The notes beneath the pieces are model-generated. The model ran no database searches and had not been told where the DNA came from. It saw only the letters and a list, made by a program, of their open reading frames with translations. 47,959 nucleotides of DNA from Paracoccaceae bacterium (GTDB lineage Bacteria; Pseudomonadota; Alphaproteobacteria; Rhodobacterales; Rhodobacteraceae), in contig JAUZRU010000049.1 of NCBI GenBank assembly GCA_030950185.1, positions 1 through 47,959 on the forward strand, written 5' to 3'. Of the stretch, positions 1-8,503 are shown one piece after another (the stretch's first letter is position 1; each line of letters starts with the position of its first letter). A program made the position numbers and the translations under genes.

Positions 1-93
1 GGCGCGGCGCTGGCGATCGGCATTCTCAAGGGCGCGATTGCGTGCCATTCCGGCATGGCCACATTTGCCGAGGCCGGTGTCAGCGACGGCTAG
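1..93 (+). CDS. C-terminal fragment of an unidentified protein
   Basis: An open frame enters from the left edge and stops at TAG 91-93, leaving 30 residues. The peptide is Ala/Gly-rich and ends in MATFAEAGVSDG. It is too short to assign to a family, and I do not recognise it. Codon use looks like the neighbouring genes. A GC-rich inverted repeat 55 bases after the stop may end its transcript. The gene could be a real coding tail or a chance open frame, since only the window edge limits it; the strong GC bias of third positions favours coding. Confidence 0.45.
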   Translation, partial: GAALAIGILKGAIACHSGMATFAEAGVSDG

Positions 94-147
94 AAAATGT
101 CGCGTCTGATCGCGTTTGCCTCGCCCGGTGCGCCGCGCGTCCCGGGC

Positions 148-178
148 ATGCGCCCGCCCGCCCCCATGGCGGGCGCAT
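148..178. terminator. Perfect 11-bp inverted repeat, possible terminator
   Basis: ATGCGCCCGCC (148-158) and its exact complement (168-178) flank a 9-base loop. No T-tract follows on either strand, so this may be a rho-assisted or non-canonical terminator for the gene ending at 93. The rest of 94-331 holds no convincing gene; a weak promoter-like pair (TTGAAC 225-230, CATCAT 247-252, 16-base spacer) lies before nadE. Confidence 0.4.
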
Positions 179-331
179 TCGCGCCCAACCGGTCGGTCGC
201 CTACCCTGCCTTGTGCAGCCCCTATTGAACCGAGAAACCTGACAGGCATCATTCAACCGGGCCGGAACAAGAGGTTCACACCGCCGCCGAACCCCTCTAA
301 ACAGGCGCAGACAACACCGGAGCGCACAGAT

Positions 332-1990
332 ATGGCCAGAACCTTTCGCCTGACATTGGGGCAGCTGAACCCTACCGTTGGCGACCTTGCCGGCAACGCC
401 GCACAGGCGCGCGATGCCCATGAACAGGCGCGTGCCAATGGTGCCGACATGCTGGCGCTGCCGGAAATGTTCATCACCGGCTATCAGACGCAGGATCTGG
501 TGCTGAAGCCCGCCTTTGTGGCCGATGCCATGAAACATGTCGAACAGCTGGCCCGCGACTGCGCCGAGGGGCCGGCCATCGGTATCGGGGGTCCGCTGGC
601 CGAGGGCGGCGAGGTGTTCAACGCATATTTCATCCTGTCAGGCGGGCAGATCCGGGCGGCGGTGAAAAAGCACCACCTTCCCAACACACAGGTCTTCGAT
701 GAAATGCGCCTGTTCACCCCCGGCCCCATCAGCGGCCCCTATGCGGTGGGTGATGTGCGCATCGGCTCGCCCATATGCGAGGATGCCTGGCACGAAGATG
801 TGGCCGAGGCGCTGGCCGAAACGGGTGCCGAAATCCTGCTGGTGCCCAATGGTTCACCCTATCGGCGCGAAAAGATCGAGGATCGCCACGGGCTGATGGT
901 GGCCCGCGTCATCGAGACCGGCCTGCCGCTGGTTTACCTGAACATGGTGGGCGGGCAGGATGACCAGATATTTGACGGCGGATCCTTCGTGCTGAACCCC
1001 GGCGGGGCCTTGATGCTGCAATTGCCGCCCTTTGCCGAGATACTTGCCCATGTGGATCTTACCGAAACGCCCGATGGCTGGCGCGCCGCAAAGGGCGCGC
1101 TGGCGCCGTTCCCCCATGTTTGGGAGCAGGACTATAACGCCATGGTGCTGGCGCTGCGCGACTATATGCGCAAGTCGGGCTTTCAGCGTGCGCTGCTGGG
1201 CCTGTCGGGCGGTATCGATTCGGCGCTGGTCGCGGCCATTGCTGCTGACGCGCTGGGCGCGGAAAATCTCCGCTGCGTAATGCTGCCCTCGGAATATACA
1301 TCGTCCGAGTCGCTGGAAGACGCGGCCCTGGTCGCGCGCAATCTGGGCTGCCGGCTGGACAACCTGCCGATCACCGGCCCCCGCAGTGCCGTGACCGAGG
1401 CGCTGGCGCCGCTGTTTGCCGGCACCACGCCCGATGTGACCGAGGAAAACATCCAGTCGCGCCTGCGCGGGCTGCTGCTGATGGCGCTTTCCAACAAGTT
1501 CGGCGAGATGCTGCTGACCACCGGCAACAAGTCCGAGGTCGCGGTGGGATACGCCACCATCTATGGCGACATGGCCGGCGGCTATAACCCGATCAAGGAT
1601 CTCTACAAGACCCGCGTGTTCGAGACCGCCCGCTGGCGCAACGAAAACCACCGCGACTGGATGAAGGGGCCCGCGGGCGAGGTGATCCCGCAACGGGTGA
1701 TCGACAAGCCCCCCTCGGCCGAGCTGCGCCCGGATCAGAAGGACGAGGACAGCCTGCCACCCTATGACGTGCTGGACGACATCCTCGAACGCCTGATCGA
1801 CCGCGACCAGTCCGTGGCCGAGGTGGTTGCGGCAGGCCATGATCGCGCCACCGTCAAGCGGGTGGAACATCTGATCTATATCTCGGAATACAAACGGTTC
1901 CAGTCGGCCCCCGGTGCGCGCACCTCGGGCCGGGCGTTCTGGCTGGACAGGCGCTATCCGATCGTCAACCGCTGGCGCGACGAGGGGTAG
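332..1990 (+). CDS. nadE: Glutamine-dependent NAD+ synthetase
   Basis: The product (552 aa) makes the last step of NAD synthesis, amidating deamido-NAD+ with ATP and ammonia released from glutamine. The N-terminal half is a nitrilase-type amidase domain with the expected triad: Glu45 in LALPEMF, Lys112/113 before HHLPN, and Cys149 in SPICEDAWHED. The C-terminal half is the synthetase domain with the PP-loop SGGIDS at about 292-297 and the conserved TTGNKSEVAVGY segment. The size fits the two-domain bacterial form. The frame is open upstream to 116, but MARTFRLTLGQLNP is the family-typical start and has a GGAG-type site about ten bases upstream. It appears monocistronic, followed by the SRP RNA gene. 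Confidence 0.96.
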   Translation: MARTFRLTLGQLNPTVGDLAGNAAQARDAHEQARANGADMLALPEMFITGYQTQDLVLKPAFVADAMKHVEQLARDCAEGPAIGIGGPLAEGGEVFNAYFILSGGQIRAAVKKHHLPNTQVFDEMRLFTPGPISGPYAVGDVRIGSPICEDAWHEDVAEALAETGAEILLVPNGSPYRREKIEDRHGLMVARVIETGLPLVYLNMVGGQDDQIFDGGSFVLNPGGALMLQLPPFAEILAHVDLTETPDGWRAAKGALAPFPHVWEQDYNAMVLALRDYMRKSGFQRALLGLSGGIDSALVAAIAADALGAENLRCVMLPSEYTSSESLEDAALVARNLGCRLDNLPITGPRSAVTEALAPLFAGTTPDVTEENIQSRLRGLLLMALSNKFGEMLLTTGNKSEVAVGYATIYGDMAGGYNPIKDLYKTRVFETARWRNENHRDWMKGPAGEVIPQRVIDKPPSAELRPDQKDEDSLPPYDVLDDILERLIDRDQSVAEVVAAGHDRATVKRVEHLIYISEYKRFQSAPGARTSGRAFWLDRRYPIVNRWRDEG

Positions 1991-2061
1991 CGCGGGGGTG
2001 TTTTCCCCGGTCATACCGCCGGTTCCACATCTGGTCGGACACAGCAGGGGTGGAAGGGGAC

Positions 2062-2090
2062 TTGATTCCCCCGGAATGATCCCCTAACTG
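2062..2090 (+). promoter_or_regulatory. Sigma-70-type promoter of the SRP RNA gene
   Basis: TTGATT (2062-2067) and TAACTG (2085-2090) are separated by exactly 17 bases. The predicted start, 5-7 bases downstream, coincides with the 5' end of the folded SRP RNA. Placement relative to the RNA supports the call more than the -10 match alone. Confidence 0.65.
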
Positions 2091-2093
2091 CAG

Positions 2094-2194
2094 GGCCGAG
2101 AGGTTGGCACGGGCGAACGCCTCGCCAACCCGGTCAGGTCCGGAAGGAAGCAGCCGTAACGAGTTCCGTTCGGGTCGTTGTCCAGCCTCTCACC
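2094..2194 (+). ncRNA. ffs: Signal recognition particle RNA (4.5S type)
   Basis: The sequence contains the universal SRP domain IV core GGTCAGGTCCGGAAGGAAGC (from 2132) with the GGAA tetraloop and asymmetric loop that bind Ffh. The ends pair: GAGAGGTTGG (2098-2107) with CCAGCCTCTC (2182-2191), with one G-U pair. The length of about 100 bases matches the small bacterial form without an Alu domain. The RNA acts with Ffh in co-translational targeting of membrane proteins. The exact ends are inferred from pairing and the upstream promoter. Confidence 0.95.
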
Positions 2195-2300
2195 TGTCAT
2201 CCCCCTTCTTTTCGGGCTGTTGCGGGAAATTCCTGTTGCTGTTGCAATGGGATACGGCTATCAGATCTGCCAAAAAACGACAGGCAGAGGGGCAGGATAC

Positions 2301-3293
2301 GTGGGGCAGAAATTCACCATCACGACCAGCGGGACCGTGGCGGTTCCCAATGATGCAACGGTAAATGTCGCAATTCCGGGGGGCGGGGCGGTTACCATCC
2401 AGCCGGCTGCGGGGCAGGGCGTCAACGAGCTCAAGATCAATTTTGCCAATTCCGGCGGCGCGCAAGGCGATGTCGTGAACGTCAACCTGTCGCAGTTCAG
2501 CCAGAACGGTTTGCAGATCGACCTCAAGAATTTCACCTCGACGGATCAGCTGCACCTTCAGGGGGCGGCGATTACCGGCGTGAACCCGGCGAACCCCAGC
2601 CAGATGATGTTCAGCTATACGGGCGCAAACGGCAACACATATACGGGATATGCCGCGCTTGACGGCGGGGCCACCTTCGGGGATGCCGGCGCGCCACTTG
2701 TGATCTGTTTTGCCGGCGGCACATTGATCGAAACCGATTGTGGCGAGGTTCCGGTCGAGGAACTTCAGGTTGGGGACAAGGTGCGCACGTTGTCGGGTAC
2801 GTTCCGGCCCATCCGCTGGATCGGCGCCCGCCGGCTGAGCAATGTCAGCCTGGCGCTGGCGCCGCATCTGCGCCCGGTGCGCATCCGCAAGGGGGCATTC
2901 GGCGCGGGGCTTCCGCATCGTGATCTTGTCGTGTCACCACAGCACCGGATCTGTCTTGATACCCCTTGGGCCGAGGCGTTGTTTGGCGAAAAACGGGTTC
3001 TTGCCGCGGCGCTGCATCTTGTGAATGACCGCACCGTCGCGGTTGCGGCGGATCTGGATGAGGTGACATATTACCACCTGCTTTTCGACGGTCACGAGGT
3101 GCTCTATTCCAACGGCCTTCCCAGCGAGAGCCTGCACCCCGGCGACGTGGCCATGGACGCGCTGGGCGAGGCGGCGCGCGCAGAGGTGCTTGAACTGTTT
3201 CCCGAGCTTGCAGGTCGCGGTGGCGCGAGGGCAACCGCGCTGCCTGTTCTCAAGCGTTTCGAGGCCGACGTTCTGGCGAGCTACGGGCTCTGA
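2301..3293 (+). CDS. Hint-domain protein (Hedgehog/intein-type autoprocessing module)
   Basis: The product (330 aa) has two parts. Residues 1-130 are a beta-rich, Asn/Gly/Thr-rich region of no recognised family. From about 135 a Hint_2 module begins with Cys136 in CFAGGTLIET, followed by VPVEELQVGDKVRTLSG, PIRWIGAR and HRDLVVSPQHRICL, the usual blocks of roseobacter Hint proteins. Hint domains catalyse N-S acyl shift and self-cleavage; here no C-extein is evident. I chose GTG 2301 because AGAGGGG sits 8 bases upstream. ATG 2247 lacks a ribosome site, and still longer starts run into ffs. No signal peptide is evident. The last 44 bases overlap the convergent phosphatase gene. The biological role is unknown. 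Confidence 0.8.
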   Translation: MGQKFTITTSGTVAVPNDATVNVAIPGGGAVTIQPAAGQGVNELKINFANSGGAQGDVVNVNLSQFSQNGLQIDLKNFTSTDQLHLQGAAITGVNPANPSQMMFSYTGANGNTYTGYAALDGGATFGDAGAPLVICFAGGTLIETDCGEVPVEELQVGDKVRTLSGTFRPIRWIGARRLSNVSLALAPHLRPVRIRKGAFGAGLPHRDLVVSPQHRICLDTPWAEALFGEKRVLAAALHLVNDRTVAVAADLDEVTYYHLLFDGHEVLYSNGLPSESLHPGDVAMDALGEAARAEVLELFPELAGRGGARATALPVLKRFEADVLASYGL

Positions 3294-3783
3294 GCGGGGG
3301 AAGTGGCGCGGGGGCAGTGGCCCAGGCCATCTGGCCCCTGGTTTCCACGGCCCCCGGCCGCGCGGCCCGCAGCCTTGCCAGCGCCGCATCCGGTGCCTCA
3401 TTGCGCTCGACCATCAGGCGCAGGGCCACCATTCCCGACCGGCCCCGACCCGCCATGCAGTGCAGCAATACAGCTCCGCCGCGATCGAGGGTGGCATGCA
3501 GCTGTGCTGACAGGGCGGCCCAGGGTGCGTCGGGGGGCGGGGCGTTGAAATCGGGAATCGGGAAGTGGGCGTGAGCAACATCCATCAGGGCCAGATCCCC
3601 GGCCAGATCCTCTGCGCCAAGGCGGGCCATCTCGGCCATCGTGGTCATGGAAACGACGATATCCGCGCCCCAGCGGGCAATGGTTGAGAGGTCGGCCAGC
3701 GGCGCCCCGTCACGCCCCGGCAGGGGGCTGATACCCAGCCGCCCATCGCCCTCGATGTCTATTTGAGCGATTGAAAAAACCAT
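3250..3783 (-). CDS. Dual-specificity/tyrosine-type protein phosphatase
   Basis: The 177-aa protein carries the Cys-based phosphatase signature HCMAGRGRS (His108, Cys109, Arg115, Ser116) and a likely general acid, Asp78, in FPIPDF. The fold order (general-acid loop, then P-loop, then a helix) matches small bacterial DSP/PTP-like enzymes. The substrate cannot be inferred; protein phosphotyrosine, phosphoserine or a small phosphorylated molecule are all possible. The start ATG has AGGA about 8 bases upstream. The gene is divergent from dnaX (81 bases between starts) and its 3' end overlaps the Hint gene by 44 bases on the opposite strand. Confidence 0.8.
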   Translation of the reverse strand: MVFSIAQIDIEGDGRLGISPLPGRDGAPLADLSTIARWGADIVVSMTTMAEMARLGAEDLAGDLALMDVAHAHFPIPDFNAPPPDAPWAALSAQLHATLDRGGAVLLHCMAGRGRSGMVALRLMVERNEAPDAALARLRAARPGAVETRGQMAWATAPAPLPPLRARSSPERRPRNA

Positions 3784-3864
3784 GCCTGTCCTGCCTCGCT
3801 CGGGACTCGCCTTTCGCGGCGCGTGCCGCTAGGAATAGGTGGCAGGAAAACGAACCGGGGTCAA

Positions 3865-5646
3865 ATGAACGACGCAGCTTCCGATCAGCGAAACTATCAG
3901 GTTCTGGCGCTGAAATACCGCCCGCAGACATTTGCCGACCTGATCGGTCAGGATGCCATGGTGCGCACCCTGAAAAATGCCTTTCAGGCCGACCGGATCG
4001 CGCATGCCTTCATCATGACCGGCGTGCGCGGCGTGGGCAAGACCACCACCGCGCGCATCATTGCCAAGGGGCTGAACTGCATCGGCCCCGACGGCCAGGG
4101 CGGCCCCACGGTAGAGCCCTGCGGCGAATGCGAGCCCTGCCGCGCCATCGCCGAGGGCCGCCATGTGGACGTGATGGAGATGGACGCCGCCAGCCGCACC
4201 GGCGTGGGCGACATCCGCGAGATCATCGACAGCGTGCATTACCGGGCCGCCAGCGCGCGCTACAAGATCTATATCATCGACGAGGTACACATGCTGTCCA
4301 CCAGCGCCTTCAACGCGCTGCTGAAAACGCTGGAGGAACCCCCCGAGCATGTGAAATTCATCTTTGCCACCACCGAGATCCGCAAGGTGCCGGTCACGGT
4401 GCTGAGCCGCTGCCAGCGCTTCGACCTGCGCCGGATCGAGCCCGAGGTGATGATCGCCCATCTGCGCGGCATTGCCGAACGCGAAGCCGCGCAGATCAGC
4501 GACGATGCCCTGGCCCTGATCACGCGCGCGGCCGAGGGCTCGGTGCGCGATGCGCTGTCGCTGATGGATCAGGCAATCGCCCATGGCGCTGGCGAGACCT
4601 CGGCCGAGCAGGTGCGCGCCATGCTGGGGCTGGCCGACCGGGGGCGGGTTCTGGACCTGTTCGAACTGATCATGCGTGGCGATACGGCAGCTGCCTTGCA
4701 AGAGCTTTCCGGCCAGTATGCCGATGGCGCCGACCCGATGGCGGTGCTGCGCGACCTTGCCGAGGTGACGCATTGGACCTCGGTCATCAAGATCACCCCC
4801 GCGGCGGCCGAGGATCCCACCGTCAGCCCCGAGGAACGCGCCCGCGGTCGCGACCTGGCCGAACGTCTGCCCATGCGGGCGCTGACGCGGATGTGGCAGA
4901 TGCTGCTGAAGGCGCTGGAAGAGGTGGCGCATGCACCCAACGCAATGATGGCTGCGGAAATGGCGATCATCCGGCTGACCCATGTCGCCGATCTGCCCAG
5001 CCCCGAGGATCTGGTGCGCAAGCTGCACAACACCCCGCCCGCCGGGCCGGGTGGCGGCGGTGGCGTGGTGGGTGGCGGCCCCGGGGGCGCTGTGACGGCG
5101 CGCGCGCAGATGGCCGCCGGCCCGCAATCTGCCCCCCGATCGGGCGGGGTTTCGGCCGTGGCCGGTGGCGGCACGACCGCCGCGCTACCGGCGGCGGAAA
5201 CCGCGCTTGCCCGCTTTTCCACATTCGATTCGGTGGTCGAGCTGATCCGCGCCAACCGCGACATGCAGCTGCTGGTCGAGGTCGAGGATACGCTGAAACT
5301 GGCCAGATACACGCCGGGGCGGATCGAATTCGAGATGACCGAAAAGACCCCGCGCGATCTGGCGGCGCGGCTGTCGTCGCGACTGCAATCCTGGACGGGC
5401 GTGCGCTGGGGCGTGTCGGTTGTCTCGGATGGTGGCGCCCCCACCATCCGCGAATTGCGCGAGGCCGCGCGCGATGATCTGCACGCGCGCGCCAAGGCGC
5501 ATCCGATGGTGCAGGAAGTGCTGAAACATTTTCCGGGGGCTGAAATCCTGGCGGTGAAACCCGATATGCAGGAGGGCGCCGACAATGTGGTTCCCCTTGA
5601 CATCGACGCAGCCGGCGATGACTGGGACCCGTTTGAAAGCGACTGA
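3865..5646 (+). CDS. dnaX: DNA polymerase III subunit gamma/tau
   Basis: This is the clamp-loader ATPase of the replicative polymerase (593 aa). It shows Walker A GVRGVGKT (53-60), a zinc module of four Cys (72, 86, 89, 92), Walker B IYIIDEVHML, and the sensor/arginine-finger segment VLSRCQRFDLRR. A Gly/Pro-rich linker follows the AAA+ collar (around residues 390-430). A tau-like C-terminal domain of about 150 residues ends in an acidic tail. No A-rich slippery heptamer of the E. coli type is seen in the linker, so a separate gamma product is not evident. Start: MNDAASDQRNYQVLALKYRPQTF has the family N-terminus, with GGGG upstream. It heads the dnaX-ybaB-recR operon. Confidence 0.97.
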   Translation: MNDAASDQRNYQVLALKYRPQTFADLIGQDAMVRTLKNAFQADRIAHAFIMTGVRGVGKTTTARIIAKGLNCIGPDGQGGPTVEPCGECEPCRAIAEGRHVDVMEMDAASRTGVGDIREIIDSVHYRAASARYKIYIIDEVHMLSTSAFNALLKTLEEPPEHVKFIFATTEIRKVPVTVLSRCQRFDLRRIEPEVMIAHLRGIAEREAAQISDDALALITRAAEGSVRDALSLMDQAIAHGAGETSAEQVRAMLGLADRGRVLDLFELIMRGDTAAALQELSGQYADGADPMAVLRDLAEVTHWTSVIKITPAAAEDPTVSPEERARGRDLAERLPMRALTRMWQMLLKALEEVAHAPNAMMAAEMAIIRLTHVADLPSPEDLVRKLHNTPPAGPGGGGGVVGGGPGGAVTARAQMAAGPQSAPRSGGVSAVAGGGTTAALPAAETALARFSTFDSVVELIRANRDMQLLVEVEDTLKLARYTPGRIEFEMTEKTPRDLAARLSSRLQSWTGVRWGVSVVSDGGAPTIRELREAARDDLHARAKAHPMVQEVLKHFPGAEILAVKPDMQEGADNVVPLDIDAAGDDWDPFESD

Positions 5647-5672
5647 AACAGATATCCATTTGGGAGCATGAC

Positions 5673-6017
5673 ATGCTGAAAGGTTTGGGTGGGCTTGGCG
5701 ACATGGCCAAGCTGATGAAACAGGCCCAGGAAATGCAGGGCAAGATGGCCGAGATTCAGGAAAATCTTGCCAACATCAACGTAGTCGGCCAGTCGGGCGC
5801 CGGCATGGTGGTGGCAACCGCCAACGCCAAGGGCGAACTCAAGGCGCTGGAAATCGACCCGTCCCTGCTGACCCCCGACGACAAGGAGGCCCTTGAGGAT
5901 CTGATCGTTGCCGCCATTCGCGACGCCCAGATCAAGGCGCAGGAAACCCATCAGGCGGAAATGGCCCGCCTGACCGAGGGGCTGAACCTGCCGCCGGGCA
6001 TGAAGATGCCGTTCTAG
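5673..6017 (+). CDS. ybaB: YbaB/EbfC nucleoid-associated DNA-binding protein
   Basis: The 114-aa protein has the YbaB pattern: a helical N-terminus rich in Met/Lys/Gln (MAKLMKQAQEMQGKMAEIQENL), a central beta sheet (GMVVATANAKGELKALEIDPSLL) and a C-terminal helix. Members form tweezer-like dimers that bind DNA. It sits 26 bases after dnaX and just before recR, the widespread arrangement linking it to replication-associated recombination. A GGGAG site precedes the ATG. Confidence 0.95.
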   Translation: MLKGLGGLGDMAKLMKQAQEMQGKMAEIQENLANINVVGQSGAGMVVATANAKGELKALEIDPSLLTPDDKEALEDLIVAAIRDAQIKAQETHQAEMARLTEGLNLPPGMKMPF

Positions 6018-6034
6018 GGGCGCGGGGAATTTCG

Positions 6035-6068
6035 TCGTGAGAATATCATCGTGAGAATATCATCGTGA
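6035..6068 (+). repeat. 14-bp tandem repeat (2.4 copies) forming overlapping mini-ORFs before recR
   Basis: TCGTGAGAATATCA occurs at 6035-6048 and 6049-6062, and its first six bases recur at 6063-6068. Each full unit starts a five-codon frame, GTG AGA ATA TCA TCG TGA. Each stop overlaps the next GTG (GTGA at 6051-6054 and 6065-6068), and the second overlap is the recR start. The only good Shine-Dalgarno (GGGGA 6024-6028) is placed for the first GTG (6037), not for recR. Confidence 0.85.
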
Positions 6069-6664
6069 CTGGCCCGGACAGCGAAATCGAACAGCTGATC
6101 GCGCTGATGGCGCGCCTGCCGGGGTTGGGGCCGCGCTCGGCCCGGCGCGCGGTGCTGCACATGATCCGCAAGCGCGCGCTGCTGCTGGGGCCGCTGGCCG
6201 ATGCCATGCGGCAGGTGGCCGACACCGCGCGCGAATGTGTGCGTTGCGGAAACATCTCGACCCATGAGGTCTGTGCCATTTGCAGCGCCGACAAGCGCGC
6301 CAATGGCCAGCTTTGCCTGGTCGAGGATGTCGCCGATCTGTGGGCGATGGAACGATCGGGCGTGTTCAAGGGGCGCTATCACGTGCTGGGGGGTGTGCTT
6401 TCGGCGCTCGACAATATCGGCCCGGACGAGCTGCGCCTGCCGCTGTTGCGCCAGCGCATCGCGGATGAGGGGATAACCGAGGTCATCCTGGCCCTGAACG
6501 CCACCGTGGACGGGCAGACCACCGCCCATTACATTGCCGACATGTTGCAGGACGGCGGCGTGACGGTGACCTCGCTGGCCCAGGGCGTGCCCATCGGGGG
6601 AGAGCTGGATTATCTTGACGACGGCACCATTTCGGCCGCGCTCAGGGCACGCAAGGCACTTTAG
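6065..6664 (+). CDS. recR: Recombination mediator RecR
   Basis: The 199-aa product is the ring-forming RecR of the RecFOR gap-repair pathway. Visible domains are the N-terminal HhH ([22 protein letters not shown]-like region), a Cys4 zinc finger ([17 protein letters not shown]) and a Toprim domain ([17 protein letters not shown], then [16 protein letters not shown]). The start is GTG 6065; [20 protein letters not shown] is the normal RecR N-terminus. The start is preceded by two copies of a 14-bp repeat that separate it from the ribosome site, so translation may depend on re-initiation. It is the last gene of the dnaX operon, with a 6-base gap to the convergent esterase gene. Confidence 0.96.
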   Translation: MTGPDSEIEQLIALMARLPGLGPRSARRAVLHMIRKRALLLGPLADAMRQVADTARECVRCGNISTHEVCAICSADKRANGQLCLVEDVADLWAMERSGVFKGRYHVLGGVLSALDNIGPDELRLPLLRQRIADEGITEVILALNATVDGQTTAHYIADMLQDGGVTVTSLAQGVPIGGELDYLDDGTISAALRARKAL

Positions 6665-6670
6665 GCGCGC

Positions 6671-7630
6671 TCAGCCATCATCTTCGAATATCTGGTTCAG
6701 GAAAGCCACCTGCGCAGCGCGTGCCCTGTCGGCGAGGGGCGTGTCGAAATAGTCGAACGCATGCACCCCGCCAGGATACCAGATGACCTTTGCCCGGCTA
6801 CCGGCTGCCTGCCAGCGCGCCGACATGAAAGCGGTATCATCCATCAGCGGATCATATGTGCCGCACTGAAAAAGGGCAGGAGGCATGCCTGAAAGATCGC
6901 CGAACAGGGGGGATGCCATCGGGTCGGTCATCCGCTCGGCCGGGATCGCCAGATTGGCGGTGAACCACGCGATGGTCGGGGTGGACAGGATCAGATTGCG
7001 CGCGCCCCAGTTTGCGGCGGACGGGGTCAGGCGCAGATCATAGGCGCCATAGGTCATCAGCGCGCCCTTGAAACGATCCAGCAGCCCCTCGGCCTTCATC
7101 GTCAGCAGTGTGGTGGCCGAAAGATGGGCGCCCGCGCTTTCGCCGCCGATCACGATACGGTCGGTGCCGAAACTGTCATTTGCCGTGTCGATCAGCCACC
7201 GCGCGGCGGCGGCGCAATCTTTGACGCAGGCGGGCCAGGGGTTTTCCGGCGCAAGCCTGTATTCAACCGACACGGTTGCGCAGCCCGTTGCCTTGACCAG
7301 CGCCTTGAGCCGGTGATCCTGGTGCCACGGACGCCCGATCGACCAGCCGCCACCATGGATATGCAGCAGCACGCCACGGGGCTTTCCCTCGGGGCGAATG
7401 ATGCGCACACGCCCCGGCCCGCCGGGTGCACCCGGAATGTCGATATCCTCGGCCTCTTGCAGCGGCGGGCGAAAGGGAAAGATGCCGCGCCCCTCGTCCC
7501 GGGCCTGCCGGACCTGCTCGATCGGCAGCTCATGGGTTGCGGGCATGTCGGCAAGCTGGGCCTCGAGCCTGGCGACGAAGGCAGCGGTTTCGGCATCCAT
7601 GATGTCGGGCGAAAAAGGCGAATCGGTCAT
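6671..7630 (-). CDS. Alpha/beta hydrolase, HSL (hormone-sensitive lipase) family esterase
   Basis: The 319-aa protein shows the HSL signature: HGGG oxyanion motif ([10 protein letters not shown]), nucleophile in GESAG ([12 protein letters not shown]), the acid in TYDPLMDD and the catalytic His in GGVHAFDYF. It probably hydrolyses short-chain acyl esters; the natural substrate is unknown. I chose ATG 7628-7630 ([12 protein letters not shown]); the frame continues upstream to a TTG at 7694-7696 without a convincing ribosome site. There is no signal peptide, so it is cytoplasmic. It converges on recR. Confidence 0.88.
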   Translation of the reverse strand: MTDSPFSPDIMDAETAAFVARLEAQLADMPATHELPIEQVRQARDEGRGIFPFRPPLQEAEDIDIPGAPGGPGRVRIIRPEGKPRGVLLHIHGGGWSIGRPWHQDHRLKALVKATGCATVSVEYRLAPENPWPACVKDCAAAARWLIDTANDSFGTDRIVIGGESAGAHLSATTLLTMKAEGLLDRFKGALMTYGAYDLRLTPSAANWGARNLILSTPTIAWFTANLAIPAERMTDPMASPLFGDLSGMPPALFQCGTYDPLMDDTAFMSARWQAAGSRAKVIWYPGGVHAFDYFDTPLADRARAAQVAFLNQIFEDDG

Positions 7631-7757
7631 CTTGGCGTCCGTTGCTCTGTCGGTTTTCCTGCATCTGATCCTGTCGGGCCTGTTGGTCGCATGCAAGGGG
7701 ATATGTGCGCATTCTGCGCGCTCAAGCAGGTTGCCGGCGGTTCAGGAAAGGTCGCGC

Positions 7758-7793
7758 AAAAAAAAACGGGTGCGGTCGAACGGTTTCTGCCCG
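7758..7793 (-). terminator. Possible rho-independent terminator of tRNA-Ala
   Basis: On the minus strand, downstream of the tRNA, an imperfect hairpin closed by CGGG/CCCG (7790-7793 with 7767-7770) is followed directly by nine T (7766-7758). The stem is short, so the T-tract carries most of the weight. The rest of 7631-7852 shows no gene. Confidence 0.5.
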
Positions 7794-7852
7794 GAAATGA
7801 AAGGCGCCAAGGGCAAGCGGAACAAGCTTTGCCGCAAACCGGGTGGTGTTTC

Positions 7853-7928
<76 letters not shown>

Positions 7929-7938
7929 AGCGGCGCCT

Positions 7939-7966
7939 GTCTTACCCGAGGCGGCGGGGAAGTCAA
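7939..7966 (-). promoter_or_regulatory. Promoter of tRNA-Ala
   Basis: On the minus strand TTGACT (7966-7961) and TAAGAC (7944-7939) are 16 bases apart. The predicted start falls a few bases before the mature tRNA 5' end at 7928. It sits just past the trxC stop. Confidence 0.6.
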
Positions 7967-7976
7967 GCGCCTGCTG

Positions 7977-8423
7977 TCAGGCTTTCACGCCGGTTTTCGC
8001 GCGCAGGAATGCCTCGATCTGTTGTGCGGGCATGGCGCCGGCCTGGCGGGCCAGCTCGCGGCCGGCGCGGAAGGCGATCAGCAGCGGGATGCCGCGAATG
8101 CCGTGATCGGTTGACACCTTGGGATAATCCTCGGTGTTGATCTTGGCAAAGCGCACATTGGGCGCCATGTTACGCGCCGCCTTGGCGAATTCGGGCGCCA
8201 TCATCCGGCAGGGGCCGCACCAGGGGGCCCAGAAATCGACGACCAGCGGGATATCGTCATTCTTTTTCGCCTTCGTCAGGATCTTCGGGTCCAGCTCCTT
8301 GACCTTGCCGTCCAGCAGCTTGCTGCCGCAGACACCGCATTTCGGCCCGGCGCTCAGCTTGTCCTGGGGCACACGGTTGACCGCACCGCAGTCAAGGCAG
8401 GTCAGTTTCACTTGTTTTGTCAT
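7977..8423 (-). CDS. trxC: Thioredoxin 2 (TrxC)
   Basis: The 148-aa protein has an N-terminal zinc ribbon (Cys9, Cys12, Cys29, Cys32) followed by a thioredoxin domain with WCGPC (Cys69, Cys72), the combination that defines thioredoxin 2. It reduces cytoplasmic disulfides and is often induced by oxidative stress. The cis-Pro lies in [16 protein letters not shown] precedes the ATG on the minus strand. It follows the motor-like pair on the same strand after 80 bases and could be co-transcribed or independent. Confidence 0.95.
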   Translation of the reverse strand: MTKQVKLTCLDCGAVNRVPQDKLSAGPKCGVCGSKLLDGKVKELDPKILTKAKKNDDIPLVVDFWAPWCGPCRMMAPEFAKAARNMAPNVRFAKINTEDYPKVSTDHGIRGIPLLIAFRAGRELARQAGAMPAQQIEAFLRAKTGVKA

Positions 8424-8503
8424 TCGGCCTCTCCACGGGCATATATGAGAATTTCCTGATATATGCGGACCGCGCGACCGGGTTTCAAGCGGCGGGTCTG
8501 TGG

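Noticed and set aside
1992-2010. GGGG/CCCC hairpin after nadE as an intrinsic terminator
   Set aside because: The stem is four to five pairs and the T residues are in the loop, not after the stem.
2178-2300. Start of the Hint gene within or next to the SRP RNA
   Set aside because: No ribosome site fits these starts, and the first would overlap ffs; GTG 2301 has a good one.
3771-5477. Long plus-strand frame overlapping dnaX in another frame
   Set aside because: The product is Arg/Gly/Pro-rich without motifs, while the dnaX frame carries Walker and zinc motifs.
3865-5646. Programmed frameshift in dnaX producing gamma
   Set aside because: No A-rich slippery heptamer followed by a hairpin was seen in the Gly/Pro linker.
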